Origin: a bacterium | GTDB taxonomy: Bacteria > SZUA-182 > DTGQ01 | Assembly: GCA_040755755.1 (NCBI GenBank) | Contig: JBFLZW010000030.1 | Span: forward strand, 1 to 64,000 | Length of the DNA stretch: 64,000 nt | Direction: 5' to 3' | In this document: positions 17,453 to 26,010 of the stretch, one piece after another | Layout of the letters: each line of letters begins with the position of its first letter | Position numbering within the stretch: position 1 is the stretch's first letter | Translations under genes and position numbers: made by a program | The notes under the pieces: model-generated | Database searches by the model: none | Told to the model about the DNA's origin: nothing | The model's input: only the letters and a program-made list of their open reading frames with translations

Positions 17453-18355
17453 ATGAGGTTTTTGAGAGAGAAAGCTGGTTGCGTAGTATTTCTGGTATTG
17501 GTTCTATCGGTAGCTTTATATGGCTCAAGTGCACAGGCTTACTATGGCGGTCTGTATGGTTACGGTATTGGCAGTATTACCGGCAGTGGCTCCAGTCTGG
17601 GAAGTGTATACTACAGCGGTCTGGGAAGCGCATATGGCGGACTGTATGGCGGCCTCTACGGCGGGCTCGGCCTCTATGGCGGGCTGTATGGTCTGTATGG
17701 CAGCAGCTTGTATGGCGGACTGTATGGCGGCCTCTACGGCGGGCTCGGCCTCTATGGCGGGCTCTACGGCCTCTATGGCGGACTGTATGGTCTGTATGGC
17801 AGCAGCTTGTATGGCGGGCTGTACGGCGGCCTCTATGGTGGTCTGTATGGTGGTCTGTATGGGGGGCTACTGGGTAGATATAGTTTGAGTGAAAGTGTTG
17901 ATCCCCTGGCCAGAGAGGCTCAGGTGCTTCTCCTGACATCGGGGACGACCCTGCCTGCTACCTCGACTACGGCCACTGCTCCCGTACCAACTGTCCCGGC
18001 ATTGCCAAATCCCACCGGAACCTGGAGTGGCACATGGCTGAGCTACATTACGCTGAAGGGCGGCATCGCCAATTTCGTTCTTACCTATAATCCCCTGACC
18101 TTGACCGTTTCCGGAACAGCAGGCCTTCTGCTGAACAAGCTGATTCCTGTTCCCATTCCTGTCTCCGGTTTAAACAGTGCAACCGGTTTCACTCTGAGCG
18201 GCAGTTATTTTGATCCTCTCAGTCTGGTAACGTATTATGCAGATTATACCTGCACTCTGGTTTCCCCGTCTTTTCTCACGGGAACGTATTTGATTCATGA
18301 TGCCCTGTATCTCAAGAGCGATGCAGGCGAATTTAACCTGAGCCTGGTCATCTGA
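17453..18355 (+). CDS. exported YGGL-repeat protein (novel family A, member 1)
   Basis: The 300-residue protein has a signal peptide ending SSAQA before YYGGLYG. Residues about 30-140 are almost entirely Tyr, Gly and Leu in units of YGGL and YGLYG, expanded at the DNA level by in-frame duplications of about 78 and 99 bases. A Thr/Ala/Pro linker (about 160-185) leads to a 115-residue C-terminal domain starting NPTGTWSGTW, predicted beta-rich, with LTVSGTAGLLLNK and DYTCTL segments. The low-complexity region resembles glycine-tyrosine structural or adhesive proteins; the C-terminal domain is shared with the next gene. The start is ATG at 17453 with GAAGGGAG upstream. Function is unknown; a cell-surface structural role is inferred. 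Confidence 0.85.
   Translation: MRFLREKAGCVVFLVLVLSVALYGSSAQAYYGGLYGYGIGSITGSGSSLGSVYYSGLGSAYGGLYGGLYGGLGLYGGLYGLYGSSLYGGLYGGLYGGLGLYGGLYGLYGGLYGLYGSSLYGGLYGGLYGGLYGGLYGGLLGRYSLSESVDPLAREAQVLLLTSGTTLPATSTTATAPVPTVPALPNPTGTWSGTWLSYITLKGGIANFVLTYNPLTLTVSGTAGLLLNKLIPVPIPVSGLNSATGFTLSGSYFDPLSLVTYYADYTCTLVSPSFLTGTYLIHDALYLKSDAGEFNLSLVI
17633..17880 (+). repeat. in-frame tandem repeats coding YGGL units
   Basis: A block beginning TATGGCGGACTGTATGGCGG at 17633 recurs at 17711 (offset 78 bases, 26 codons). The CAGCAGCTTG marker at 17701 recurs at 17800 (offset 99 bases, 33 codons). All units are multiples of three, so the frame is kept. Confidence 0.85.
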
Positions 18356-18602
18356 GTCTTGATAAGGACCTTTCGGTGAGGGCGATTGAAATTAGAGAGG
18401 AGGGGGTTGGTTATTTGGCAGCAGATTCAGGTAAACCACTACTTCAGGTATCTTTCGTGGCTCCAGGCCAAAGGTGCTCATTACGTTTTTAAAGCCGGTT
18501 AAAGGTTTAACAGCCGCTGCGCTGTTTCCTTGAAGGAGGATGGAGCTGAACAGTGAACATTCATTGCCCATCCCCCGCTATCCGGAAAGGGAGGTATTAA
18601 CC

Positions 18603-19280
18603 ATGAGGTTCACGAGAGCAAAACTAGTTTTTGTGGTTTCCCTGCTTTTAGCAGTGTCTTTGGTCATGTATAGCCAAAATGCCCCAGCATATTACGGCGG
18701 TCTTACCGCTGGTATTCCAGGAAGCGGCCTTTACGGCCTCTATGGCTTATTTGGTGGTGAATTCAGTCCATACGGTCCATATTATGGCCTTTATGGTGGT
18801 CTGGCCGGTTTATATGGGCTGGGGGGGGCAGGCTTTACTCCGGGTGCCGGACAACTGATCCGGCAGGCTCAGGCACCCCTGACAACCACGACTACTCTGG
18901 TCCCTGTTTTACCAAATCCCACGGGAAGCTGGAGCGGCACGTGGGTAAGTTATGTCAGCCTGAAGAGCGGAGTGGCTGATTTTCAACTGCTTTACACTCC
19001 GGGAACATTGGTTGTATCAGGAACAGCAGGGCTCCTCTTAAATAAGCTTGTTCCAGTTCCGATCAGTGTATCCGGCCTGAACAGTGCTACCGGATTTACC
19101 CTGACCGGCACCTATTTTGATCTGAACGCCCTTGTCAACTATACGGTGGATTATACCTGCACGCTGTCTTCTCCAAGCTTTATCACGGGAACCTACATCA
19201 TTCATGATCCCCTGTATCTGCAAGTCGATACCGGCACCGTGGGGCTGACACTGGCCAATCCCATACCGATCATCGTCTGA
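18603..19280 (+). CDS. exported Tyr/Gly-rich protein (novel family A, member 2)
   Basis: From the ATG at 18603 (GGGAGGT eight bases upstream) the 225-residue product begins MRFTRAKLVFVVSLLLAVSL and has a signal peptide ending around NAPA before YYGGL. The repeat region (about 30-80) is shorter and more degenerate (GLYGLYGLFGG, YGPYYGLYGG) than in the preceding gene. The C-terminal domain (about 112-220) is clearly homologous: NPTGSWSGTW, VSGTAGLLLNKLVPVP, VSGLNSATGFTL, DYTCTLSSPSF, GTYIIHDPLYL. It therefore arose by duplication with divergence of the repeat tract. It has its own 240-base leader and ends at a strong bidirectional hairpin. Confidence 0.85.
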   Translation: MRFTRAKLVFVVSLLLAVSLVMYSQNAPAYYGGLTAGIPGSGLYGLYGLFGGEFSPYGPYYGLYGGLAGLYGLGGAGFTPGAGQLIRQAQAPLTTTTTLVPVLPNPTGSWSGTWVSYVSLKSGVADFQLLYTPGTLVVSGTAGLLLNKLVPVPISVSGLNSATGFTLTGTYFDLNALVNYTVDYTCTLSSPSFITGTYIIHDPLYLQVDTGTVGLTLANPIPIIV

Positions 19281-19323
19281 TCGAAAGCCCTCTCTTGAAA
19301 ATTTATCCGTACGTTGCGTCATG

Positions 19324-19355
19324 ACCGGAGAACGAATCCCGTTCTCCGGTTTTTT
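19324..19355. terminator. terminator between convergent genes
   Basis: ACCGGAGAACG (19324-19334) pairs with CGTTCTCCGGT (19340-19350) over a 5-base loop and is followed by six T residues, ending transcription of the plus-strand paralogue pair before the minus-strand branching-enzyme gene. Confidence 0.9.
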
Positions 19356-19371
19356 GCTTGACCGCACAAAA

Positions 19372-21258
19372 TCACCGCCAGACGTCCAGTGATTTGAAAA
19401 CCATGCCATGCAAAGGGAGCAGCTTGGTGCACAGGCTGTTCTGATGGTGAAATGCCGGTTGATTTACCGCTTCGTATTCATTGATCCAGTTATGGCCGTT
19501 TCCGCCGAACTCCTGTGCATCGGTGTCGAGTACCTTAAAATATTTGCCTGCAAAGGGGACTCCCAGACGGAAGTTCTCAAAATGCTCTTTGGAAAGATTA
19601 ATCAAATAGACCATAAAGTCGTGATAATTTTTATCATAGCGGATAAAGGCAAGGATATTTTGCCGGTAGTTTTGACACTCGATCCATTCAAATCCGTTCG
19701 GAATATTATCACCTTCGTGCATGGCCGGAATATATTTATACACTTCATTCAATCGCTTGACAAACCATTGCATGGAGCGATGAAGATGGTCCCAGGTTGA
19801 GTCCCAGGACAGAGGCTGCTGCTCGTTCCACTCGTTTTTCTGGCCGAATTCCTGTCCCATAAACAGCAGCTTCTTATGCGGATAGCCGAATTGCAGCAAA
19901 TACATCAGCCGGAGATTGGCGAATTTCTCAAAATCGGTGAGGTCCTCCGTTTTATTGACCATGGTCCTTTTCATGTGAACAACTTCGTCATGGCCGAGAG
20001 GAAGGATAAAGTTTTCAGTATGATGGTAGAGCATGGGATAGGTGAGGTCTCCGTAGACGGTGCTTCTCTGGCTGGAGGGACGCCGGAAGTATTTCATCAT
20101 GTGAGAGGTGCATCCCAGATCCCACTTATAATCAAAGCCATGCCCGCCGTGCTCCACCGGCCTGGTAACCCCGCTGGCAATGGTCGAATCTTCCGCGATG
20201 AGCAGGGTTTCCGGATGCTCCTCCTTGACCGCCCAATTCATGGATTGCATGAAACGGAACCCTTCCGGGTTGTGGCAGTTGCCATATCGGTGTAAAAACT
20301 CCCGGTATTTCTGGTCACTGGAAAATTCATAATAGTGGAATTGGCCTGCGGCATCGAACCGGAATCCGTCAACGTAAAATTCCTCGATCCAGTGGAACAG
20401 GCAGGAGATAAGAAAGCTTTTGATCTCATTCCGGCCAAAATCAAAGTAAAAGGTATCCCAGGCCGTCATTTTCCGCTCCGGGATCGGGCTCTCGAACAGG
20501 TGATTGTCATTGTCGTAAAAAGCAAGACCGGTAATGTCCTTGGGGAAGTGGACCATGATAATGTCGATGATGACCCCGATTCCCGCCTGATGAAAAGCAT
20601 CGATCAATTGCTTGAATTCAGTCGGAGTCCCCATCCTGGAGGTAGGTGCATAAAATCCGATTACCTGATATCCCCAGGAAGGAATGTAGGGATGCTCCAG
20701 AATGCCCATAAGCTCAACGTGGGTATACTCCATGTATTTGACATAGGGAACCAGCTCATCGATCAGTTCCCGGTAGCTCAATGGCCGTCCATTCCGGTGC
20801 CGCCACGACAGAGGATGGACCTCGAAGATGTTTAAGGGGCTGCTGAATTTATCAGCCAGAGTAACCTTGGGATGTTTGAATTCATAGTAGGTTTCGGTCA
20901 AGATCGGAGTACGGTTTTCATCGTTTTGCATGAACCGGGCAAACGGGTCTGTCCGAAACTCCCATTTCCCTCCGGGTTTTTGGATGGCAAACTTATAGAA
21001 AATTCCATGATGAAGCCCCGGAATAAACCGTTCCCAGACACCCGTATTGCCGCGCCGCTCCATGGCGTGAGCGTGGATATTCCAATTATTGAAACTGCCT
21101 ACGACGGAAACCCGTTCTGCATTCGGCGCCCAGACAGCGAACCGGCACCCTCCTTCGATCAGATGAGCCCCGAGAAATTTGTGTACCCTGCGATGCTCTC
21201 CTACATTGAAAAGATAAAGATCCAGCTCGGGAATAGACTGAAGTTTGCTTGAATCCAT
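19372..21258 (-). CDS. glgB: 1,4-alpha-glucan branching enzyme-like protein (GH13)
   Basis: The 628-residue cytoplasmic enzyme has an N-terminal CBM48-like domain (FAVWAPNAERVSVVGSFNNW) and a GH13 barrel. Region II is DGFRFDAAG with the nucleophile Asp, region III is LIAEDSTIASGVT with the acid/base Glu, and region IV is LPLGHDEVVHMK. The MGQEFGQKNEWN segment is typical of branching enzymes, which make alpha-1,6 links in glycogen. Some residues differ from classical GlgB (MVHFPKD for SHFPKD; FDAAGQFHYY for VDAVASMLY), so it belongs to a divergent subgroup and may have another donor preference. The upstream gene on the same strand is unrecognised. Confidence 0.88.
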   Translation of the reverse strand: MDSSKLQSIPELDLYLFNVGEHRRVHKFLGAHLIEGGCRFAVWAPNAERVSVVGSFNNWNIHAHAMERRGNTGVWERFIPGLHHGIFYKFAIQKPGGKWEFRTDPFARFMQNDENRTPILTETYYEFKHPKVTLADKFSSPLNIFEVHPLSWRHRNGRPLSYRELIDELVPYVKYMEYTHVELMGILEHPYIPSWGYQVIGFYAPTSRMGTPTEFKQLIDAFHQAGIGVIIDIIMVHFPKDITGLAFYDNDNHLFESPIPERKMTAWDTFYFDFGRNEIKSFLISCLFHWIEEFYVDGFRFDAAGQFHYYEFSSDQKYREFLHRYGNCHNPEGFRFMQSMNWAVKEEHPETLLIAEDSTIASGVTRPVEHGGHGFDYKWDLGCTSHMMKYFRRPSSQRSTVYGDLTYPMLYHHTENFILPLGHDEVVHMKRTMVNKTEDLTDFEKFANLRLMYLLQFGYPHKKLLFMGQEFGQKNEWNEQQPLSWDSTWDHLHRSMQWFVKRLNEVYKYIPAMHEGDNIPNGFEWIECQNYRQNILAFIRYDKNYHDFMVYLINLSKEHFENFRLGVPFAGKYFKVLDTDAQEFGGNGHNWINEYEAVNQPAFHHQNSLCTKLLPLHGMVFKSLDVWR

Positions 21259-21403
21259 CCGGTATTTTCCCCCCTCTTTTTGAGGACAATGTCATGTTTT
21301 CTTTCCCTACCTGCAAGAACACCAAGGTTTGACCATCACTTGACCATCAATAACTCAAACTCATTGAGAAAAAAGGATGACCGCCTGCTTTTTTTATTCG
21401 GTT

Positions 21404-22114
21404 TTATTGAGAATGAATACCGAGATTTTGATACAGGGTGACCAGATCGTTCTGCAGCAGCGCATCGCCATTGAGCAGAAGCATGCACCGCTTGGCAAAA
21501 GTATGGTCCTCCTTTATCTTCTTCATGAGGAATTCTCTGACCACATCATCATTGACGGGCTTTGGTGCGTACAGGGCATCCACCTCTTCCTTCGTCCGGT
21601 AAAGGTACGGATCTTTATAGGAAAGCTCATCATCATAGATGGTTTCCCGGCTGACCCATTCCCAATCGACTCTCTGGAACCATATCCGTTCATCGCGGTA
21701 AATGGAATTGATGTTGATGGTGCAGTCATCGGTGACCCAGTAGAAGGTAAATGGGTCCTCATACATGGATCCCTGCACGGTGTTCGGTAAGGTTACATGA
21801 TTGCCGGAAAAAGTGCGAATGTTGGCGAAGGCATTTTCCGTAGTCCGGTAGGCAATGGACAGCTTGAGGTAAAGATTTTCCCTGGCGTACTTGTCCTTTT
21901 TCGGCAAAACATCACGAAAGCAGAGGGCCGGGCCCGCATCCCAGATTTCAATCAGATCCTGCCCGGGATCATAATACCAGTTGGAGCCGTAAATCACCGC
22001 CTCGGAAGCCCGAACCGTTCCGGACAGGCCAAGGACATCAGTCTCCGGCCTGACCACAGGCCTGGGAATAACAGTTTTTTTAATCTTTGGAAAAAATTCC
22101 CGCTTTAAATCCAC
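21404..22114 (-). CDS. unrecognised protein upstream of glgB
   Basis: The 236-residue protein begins at GTG (22112-22114) with GGGGG upstream. It has no signal peptide or membrane helix. A Trp/Tyr/Phe-rich beta region (SEAVIYGSNWYYDPG, DPFTFYWVTDDCTININ, RIWFQRVDWEWV) occupies about 35-160, followed by a helical C-terminus. Aromatic-rich strands would suit carbohydrate binding, and the gene precedes glgB by about 145 bases on the same strand, so a role in glycogen metabolism is possible. No family could be named. Confidence 0.6.
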   Translation of the reverse strand: MDLKREFFPKIKKTVIPRPVVRPETDVLGLSGTVRASEAVIYGSNWYYDPGQDLIEIWDAGPALCFRDVLPKKDKYARENLYLKLSIAYRTTENAFANIRTFSGNHVTLPNTVQGSMYEDPFTFYWVTDDCTININSIYRDERIWFQRVDWEWVSRETIYDDELSYKDPYLYRTKEEVDALYAPKPVNDDVVREFLMKKIKEDHTFAKRCMLLLNGDALLQNDLVTLYQNLGIHSQ

Positions 22115-22696
22115 GACATTTCCCCCTTTTCCCTCTCTATGACAAACTGTATAACAAAACTTTTCAGCTATTCAGCGCGCTACGCTTATAAATTACCCTT
22201 TAATTGGTTGATTGGAGGTAAGATATTTGGGAATAAAATATTCGAACTATATATTTCGGATTTTTTCATGGAAAGTATGAATAAAATATGAATAAAAAAT
22301 GAACCCACCCACCAATATTTTGACCATCCTGACCGATGGCCTGTATGGTATCATCCTTTCTGAACTTTTTTTCGAAAAATCAGTATATCAAAATTGAAAA
22401 CAGACGTAAAGGAGAATAGAAACTTTTTTTGTTCCTCAGCCCTTACGCCTTGGATCAAATTTACCTTGAATTAAATGATTGGATATGGCATAAATTTTAT
22501 GTATATTATGATAATAGATTAAAGTCTTTAAATATATTGTAATAATCTGACAATTATCTCGTCATTTTTACTCTTGATTTGGCTCTCAGATTGCAAGGTC
22601 TTTTCACTAACGAAAGGTGGACCTTCTAAGGTATCGTAATAATGAGGTGATACCGGGCAGATGTGGAGATAAAGGAAGATATTTCACAAGCCAGAC
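22115..22696. other. AT-rich divergent promoter region
   Basis: This 580-base stretch is much more AT-rich than its surroundings and separates divergently read genes. No frame of note is seen. It probably holds promoters for the glgB-side gene and the sigma-like gene. Confidence 0.4.
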
Positions 22697-23606
22697 TTGG
22701 TAAGTGCCGGCGACAGCAATGCCTGTGAGGTTTTTGTCAATGACTTTACTGACCTTGTGCTTTCACGGGTATGGGGGCTTATGAAGACTCATTGCCATTA
22801 TGCAGCCAGGGAGAAAATGTGCGCCCTGCTTTTTCTTCAAAAGCAAAAAAAGGGGAGCAATCGACCATGGCCGGAAGATCAATGTGATGAATGTCTGGAC
22901 TCTTACCTCTGGTTCTTTGATTTCCTAAAGAAGAAGGTCAAATCCTTCCAGGGGATTAATGATTGCAGTCTGAAAACCTATATCTGGTCAATCGTCTATT
23001 CACATTCAACTTACATAGAATGGTTAAGATGGAAATGTGGAAGAATCTTTTAGTGAATCGACTCCCCTCTCCAATTAAAGGCCTTGATGAAGACCACCAA
23101 AAGGTCTTTATTTATTTAAGGTTGAGGAAATCCGAGGATGAAATTTCCCGGCTCCTCAATCGTACTTCTCTCCAAACAAGCCAAATAATCAACACGATCA
23201 AACAAAGATTGATCCTGAGCAATCAGCTCTATCTGATAGAAGAACCAAAATTTATCCCCATGCAGGCAGATGATGCTGATGATACGCCAGACATTCCCCT
23301 CCCGCGGTCGATGAGCTTGGCAGTGACGACAAGCTTATCATTCGAGAGTTTCTCTCCTCTTTGAGAGAGGTGGCGGATAAACTGCCTGCCTGCCTGCAAA
23401 CTCTTCTGCGCCCGAGGTATAGACACGAGCTGTCAGCTAAGGAGATTCTTGCATTTGCCAGACAGATTGGTTTAAACCTCCTCCCGGACAGGTCCTTACA
23501 GGATACTTCCGAACAGGATACCTTCTATTCCCTGAATTATATCGAAAAATTCAACTTAAGCGTCTACTCAACTAACTTGCCTTATCCCCCCGCTTTGACG
23601 TGCTAA
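22697..23606 (+). pseudogene. sigma-70-like factor broken by two frameshifts
   Basis: Three consecutive frames make one sensible protein. The first (22697 to about 23045) contains NDFTDLVLSRVWGLMKTH and CSLKTYIWSIVYSHSTYIEW, resembling sigma region 2 (core binding, promoter -10). The second (to about 23300) contains EDHQKVFIYLRLRKSEDEIS and a TSQIINTIKQRL helix, resembling sigma region 4. The third (to 23606) continues with IREFLSSLREVADKLPACL and ends at TGC TAA. Homology-like continuity requires shifts near 23045 and near 23295. Either the gene is dead or the sequence contains indel errors. The start is uncertain (TTG at 22697; no ATG). Confidence 0.55.
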
Positions 23607-23617
23607 GGAAAAATTTA

Positions 23618-24832
23618 TTAATCGATTCCTGCCGATTCATTCCCTCTGCACCTTCTCCTTATCCCTGCCATAACTCCGATAATTCCCGCAGCCAGCAGGA
23701 ATATCAGAACAGGCTGGGATGATATCGGTACAGACATCGATTGAACCCGGCCTGCCAGAAATATTTCCCGGTCCGTGCCGGATGAGCTCTGCCAGACCAC
23801 GTATCCATTGTTGTTGATATTCGGAGTCAAATCATCGGAGGAGTTATCGGTAAGCTGGATGGTTCTGCTGCCATTATACAAGAATATCTCATTATCATGG
23901 CCATCGTGTCCATACCAGACCACATACCCTTGAGCATTTATCCGGGGCTGTTCGTCATCGGAGGAATTATCGGTAAGCTGGATGGTGCCCGTACCATTAT
24001 ACAGGTATATCTCACAATCACCGCCGTCATATCCACGCCAGACTGCATACCCTTGAGCGTTGATCGAGGGTTCCCAGTCATTAAAAGAGTTATTGGTAAG
24101 CAGGATGATTCTGGTACCATCATACAGGAATATTTCATAATCCCTGCCATCGGACCCACGCCAGACTACATATCCTTGGTCATTTATCTGGGGATATTCA
24201 TCATTATACGAGTTATTGGTAAGCTTGACAGGGGGTTTGGTCCCGTCATACAGGTATATCTCACCATCCCAGCCATCGGACCCATGCCAGACCGCATACC
24301 CCCGGTTATTTATCCGGGGATATTCATCATTATACGAGTTATTGGTGAGCCTGACGGTTTTAGTCCCATCATACAGGTATATCTCATAATCTCCTCCATC
24401 ATATCCATACCAGACCACATATCCATTGTTGTTGATATTGGGAGCCCAATCATCATACAAGTTATTGGTAAGCTGGGTTGTTGTGGTGCCATTGTAGAAG
24501 AATATCTCGGTATCATGACCGTGATCGTCATATCCATGCCAGACTACATACCCCTGGTTATTTATCTGGGGATATTCATCGTTATAGATGTTATCGGTAA
24601 GCTGGATGGTTCTGGTCCCGTTATACAGGAATATTTCGTAGTCTTGACCGTCATATCCTGCCCAGACCCCGCACCCATTGTCATTTATGCGGGGAAACTG
24701 CTCATCCAAAGAGTTATCCGTAAGCTGAATGGTTTCGTTCACTTGGGAATATGATAGAGAGGCCGGTGAAAAAAGCGTGATAAGCATTGTAGTCATAATC
24801 ATACATACAGCAGGTGAATATTTTTTTTTCAT
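23618..24832 (-). CDS. exported 8-repeat propeller with PEP-CTERM-like tail
   Basis: The 404-residue protein has a signal peptide (1-30) and then eight repeats of about 41 residues with the pattern QLTDNSxDDxxPxINxxGYVVWxGxDGxDxEIFLYNGT, a TolB/beta-propeller-type unit. The C-terminus has a VPISSQP segment, a hydrophobic helix (VLIFLLAAGIIGVMAG) and an IRRRCRG basic end. That tripartite layout resembles PEP-CTERM/exosortase sorting signals although the Pro-Glu-Pro core is missing. It would be a surface-anchored protein in an organism with an exosortase. The Cys in the basic tail is unusual. It ends 12 bases from the sigma-like pseudogene on the other strand. Confidence 0.8.
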   Translation of the reverse strand: MKKKYSPAVCMIMTTMLITLFSPASLSYSQVNETIQLTDNSLDEQFPRINDNGCGVWAGYDGQDYEIFLYNGTRTIQLTDNIYNDEYPQINNQGYVVWHGYDDHGHDTEIFFYNGTTTTQLTNNLYDDWAPNINNNGYVVWYGYDGGDYEIYLYDGTKTVRLTNNSYNDEYPRINNRGYAVWHGSDGWDGEIYLYDGTKPPVKLTNNSYNDEYPQINDQGYVVWRGSDGRDYEIFLYDGTRIILLTNNSFNDWEPSINAQGYAVWRGYDGGDCEIYLYNGTGTIQLTDNSSDDEQPRINAQGYVVWYGHDGHDNEIFLYNGSRTIQLTDNSSDDLTPNINNNGYVVWQSSSGTDREIFLAGRVQSMSVPISSQPVLIFLLAAGIIGVMAGIRRRCRGNESAGID

Positions 24833-24910
24833 AGGTAAGCTCCTTCAATAACGGATTTTCACATGTCTGAGATACATATACTGTGAAGGGGTGAATATTG
24901 AACTTTTTGC

Positions 24911-25016
24911 TCAGGAGTCAGGAGTCAGGAGCCAGGAGCCAGAAGAAGGTAAAAGAACTCCTCACTTAAGATGGCCCATACCTTCTTCTGAATTCCGACT
25001 CCTGACTCCCGGCTCC
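24911..25016. repeat. inverted heptamer arrays (TCAGGAG type)
   Basis: Five 7-base units (TCAGGAG x3, CCAGGAG, CCAGAAG) at 24911-24945 face an inverted degenerate array at 24981-25016 whose complement reads GGGAGTC-AGGAGTC-GGAATTC-AGAAGAAGG. Both arms end in AGAAGAAGG, so the pair can form a long imperfect hairpin. Confidence 0.75.
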
Positions 25017-25387
25017 TTTGGAAAAGTTCAGTTCTAAGCCGTTTATAGTATATATTCCCACTGCCGGATACTTTTCGGGAAATCGCCATGCGGGACTCCC
25101 TGTCAACAGGCAAAAACCTCAAAGCCTCAGCCGTCCTCTTGAGCTGAGGAAGCGTACTTCCTCTGGTATAACGAGATCAATGGCAGCCTATTGATTCATT
25201 GATTCAGTTACATGATGACATTGCCCTTGAAGGGGAGAAGAATCTTGAGGTGTGTCTCATCTATGATCCAGAGCTTGTTGCATATGGGGCATGCTCCATA
25301 ATCATAAAATGAGGAAAAAAGGAACCCTCCACCGGGCACTTAAACTTAGTACACTGCGCATTAAATCCGCGGCCGGTTAAAGCCGCC

Positions 25388-25436
25388 CATTCACTCCCTC
25401 GCCTCCCTTTGGGGGGAAAGGGCTGGAGTGAGGGAG
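25388..25436. repeat. dispersed hairpin repeat (TCACTCC...GGAGTGA)
   Basis: TCACTCCCTCGCC and GGGCTGGAGTGAGGGAG flank a CCTCCCTTTGGGGGG centre; the outer arms are complementary. The same arrangement occurs at 31651-31697 and in looser form near 35881 and 43534. Confidence 0.65.
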
Positions 25437-26010
25437 CTCTTATTTAACCGTCCGCGTAATTCCCGCGCCGTGCACTCAGATGTAAAACAGACCGGCAGTG
25501 CAATTTAATTAATTATACATATATTATAATGATTGATTTAATTTTTTTGCATAAATTATGCCGTATTTAATAATCATTATCATTAATTTATATATCTACA
25601 TTTTCAAGTAAATTCCAGTAAATATCGATAATCAGAGAATGAATCCTGATTACAAAATTCTTGTATACTATGAAAAAATATTCATACGTTATTTCCTATA
25701 TGAGATAACTCTATGATCTCATAAATCATATTGATATTGAACGCCATGTGAAATGAAGTGCAACAAAGTGCAACCTTATACTCTGCGACGATATACTGCG
25801 ATCTTTCATACGATAAGATACTATGAGTATACGAGTTGTCGCCTCTGCAGGTATCGTTTCCTGATGTCTTTCTTCTCTTGTGCACTCGGTATTTCAAGCT
25901 TCGGAAGGTGTGTTGGCACTTCGGATGGGTGGTCATTATCAGGTGCTGGGGAAAATTCCGGTGAAAAAGAATGCAGGACTTCACTGTAATCACCGGCAAG
26001 GAGGGAAACC

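Larger units (their letters stand above)
24833..26010. other. 1.2-kb gene-poor region with repeats
   Basis: No supported gene. It contains inverted heptamer arrays (24911-25016), one G/C hairpin repeat (25388-25436), and an AT-rich part (25500-25740) that probably carries the promoter of the exported protein at 26011. Confidence 0.5.

Noticed and set aside
17633-17880. Possible CRISPR-like array
   Set aside because: Repeats are contiguous, in frame and coding, with no unique spacers.
17577-17939. Arg/His-rich minus-strand frame and two other plus-strand frames across the YGGL tract
   Set aside because: They are shadows of the repeat DNA; only the frame with signal peptide and conserved C-terminal domain is real.
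19372-21258. Inactive branching enzyme because of AED instead of AEE
   Set aside because: The catalytic Glu is the first acidic residue of that motif and is kept; the nucleophile Asp and the HDE motif are present.
22697-23606. Programmed frameshifting in the sigma-like gene
   Set aside because: Two shifts would be needed and no recognised slippery site was seen at either point; decay or sequencing error is simpler.
23897-24754. 285-codon plus-strand frame opposite the exported propeller
   Set aside because: It is the mirror of a repetitive gene; its own repeats follow the codons of the minus-strand propeller, which has a signal peptide, ribosome-site context and a sorting tail.
25915-25995. 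Partial likeness to a cobalamin riboswitch (GGGGAA, CCGGTGAAA, CACTGTAA order)
   Set aside because: The 3' B12-box region and proper P3-P6 spacing are missing and the downstream gene has no link to cobalamin. A covariance-model scan (RF00174) with a significant hit would reverse this.
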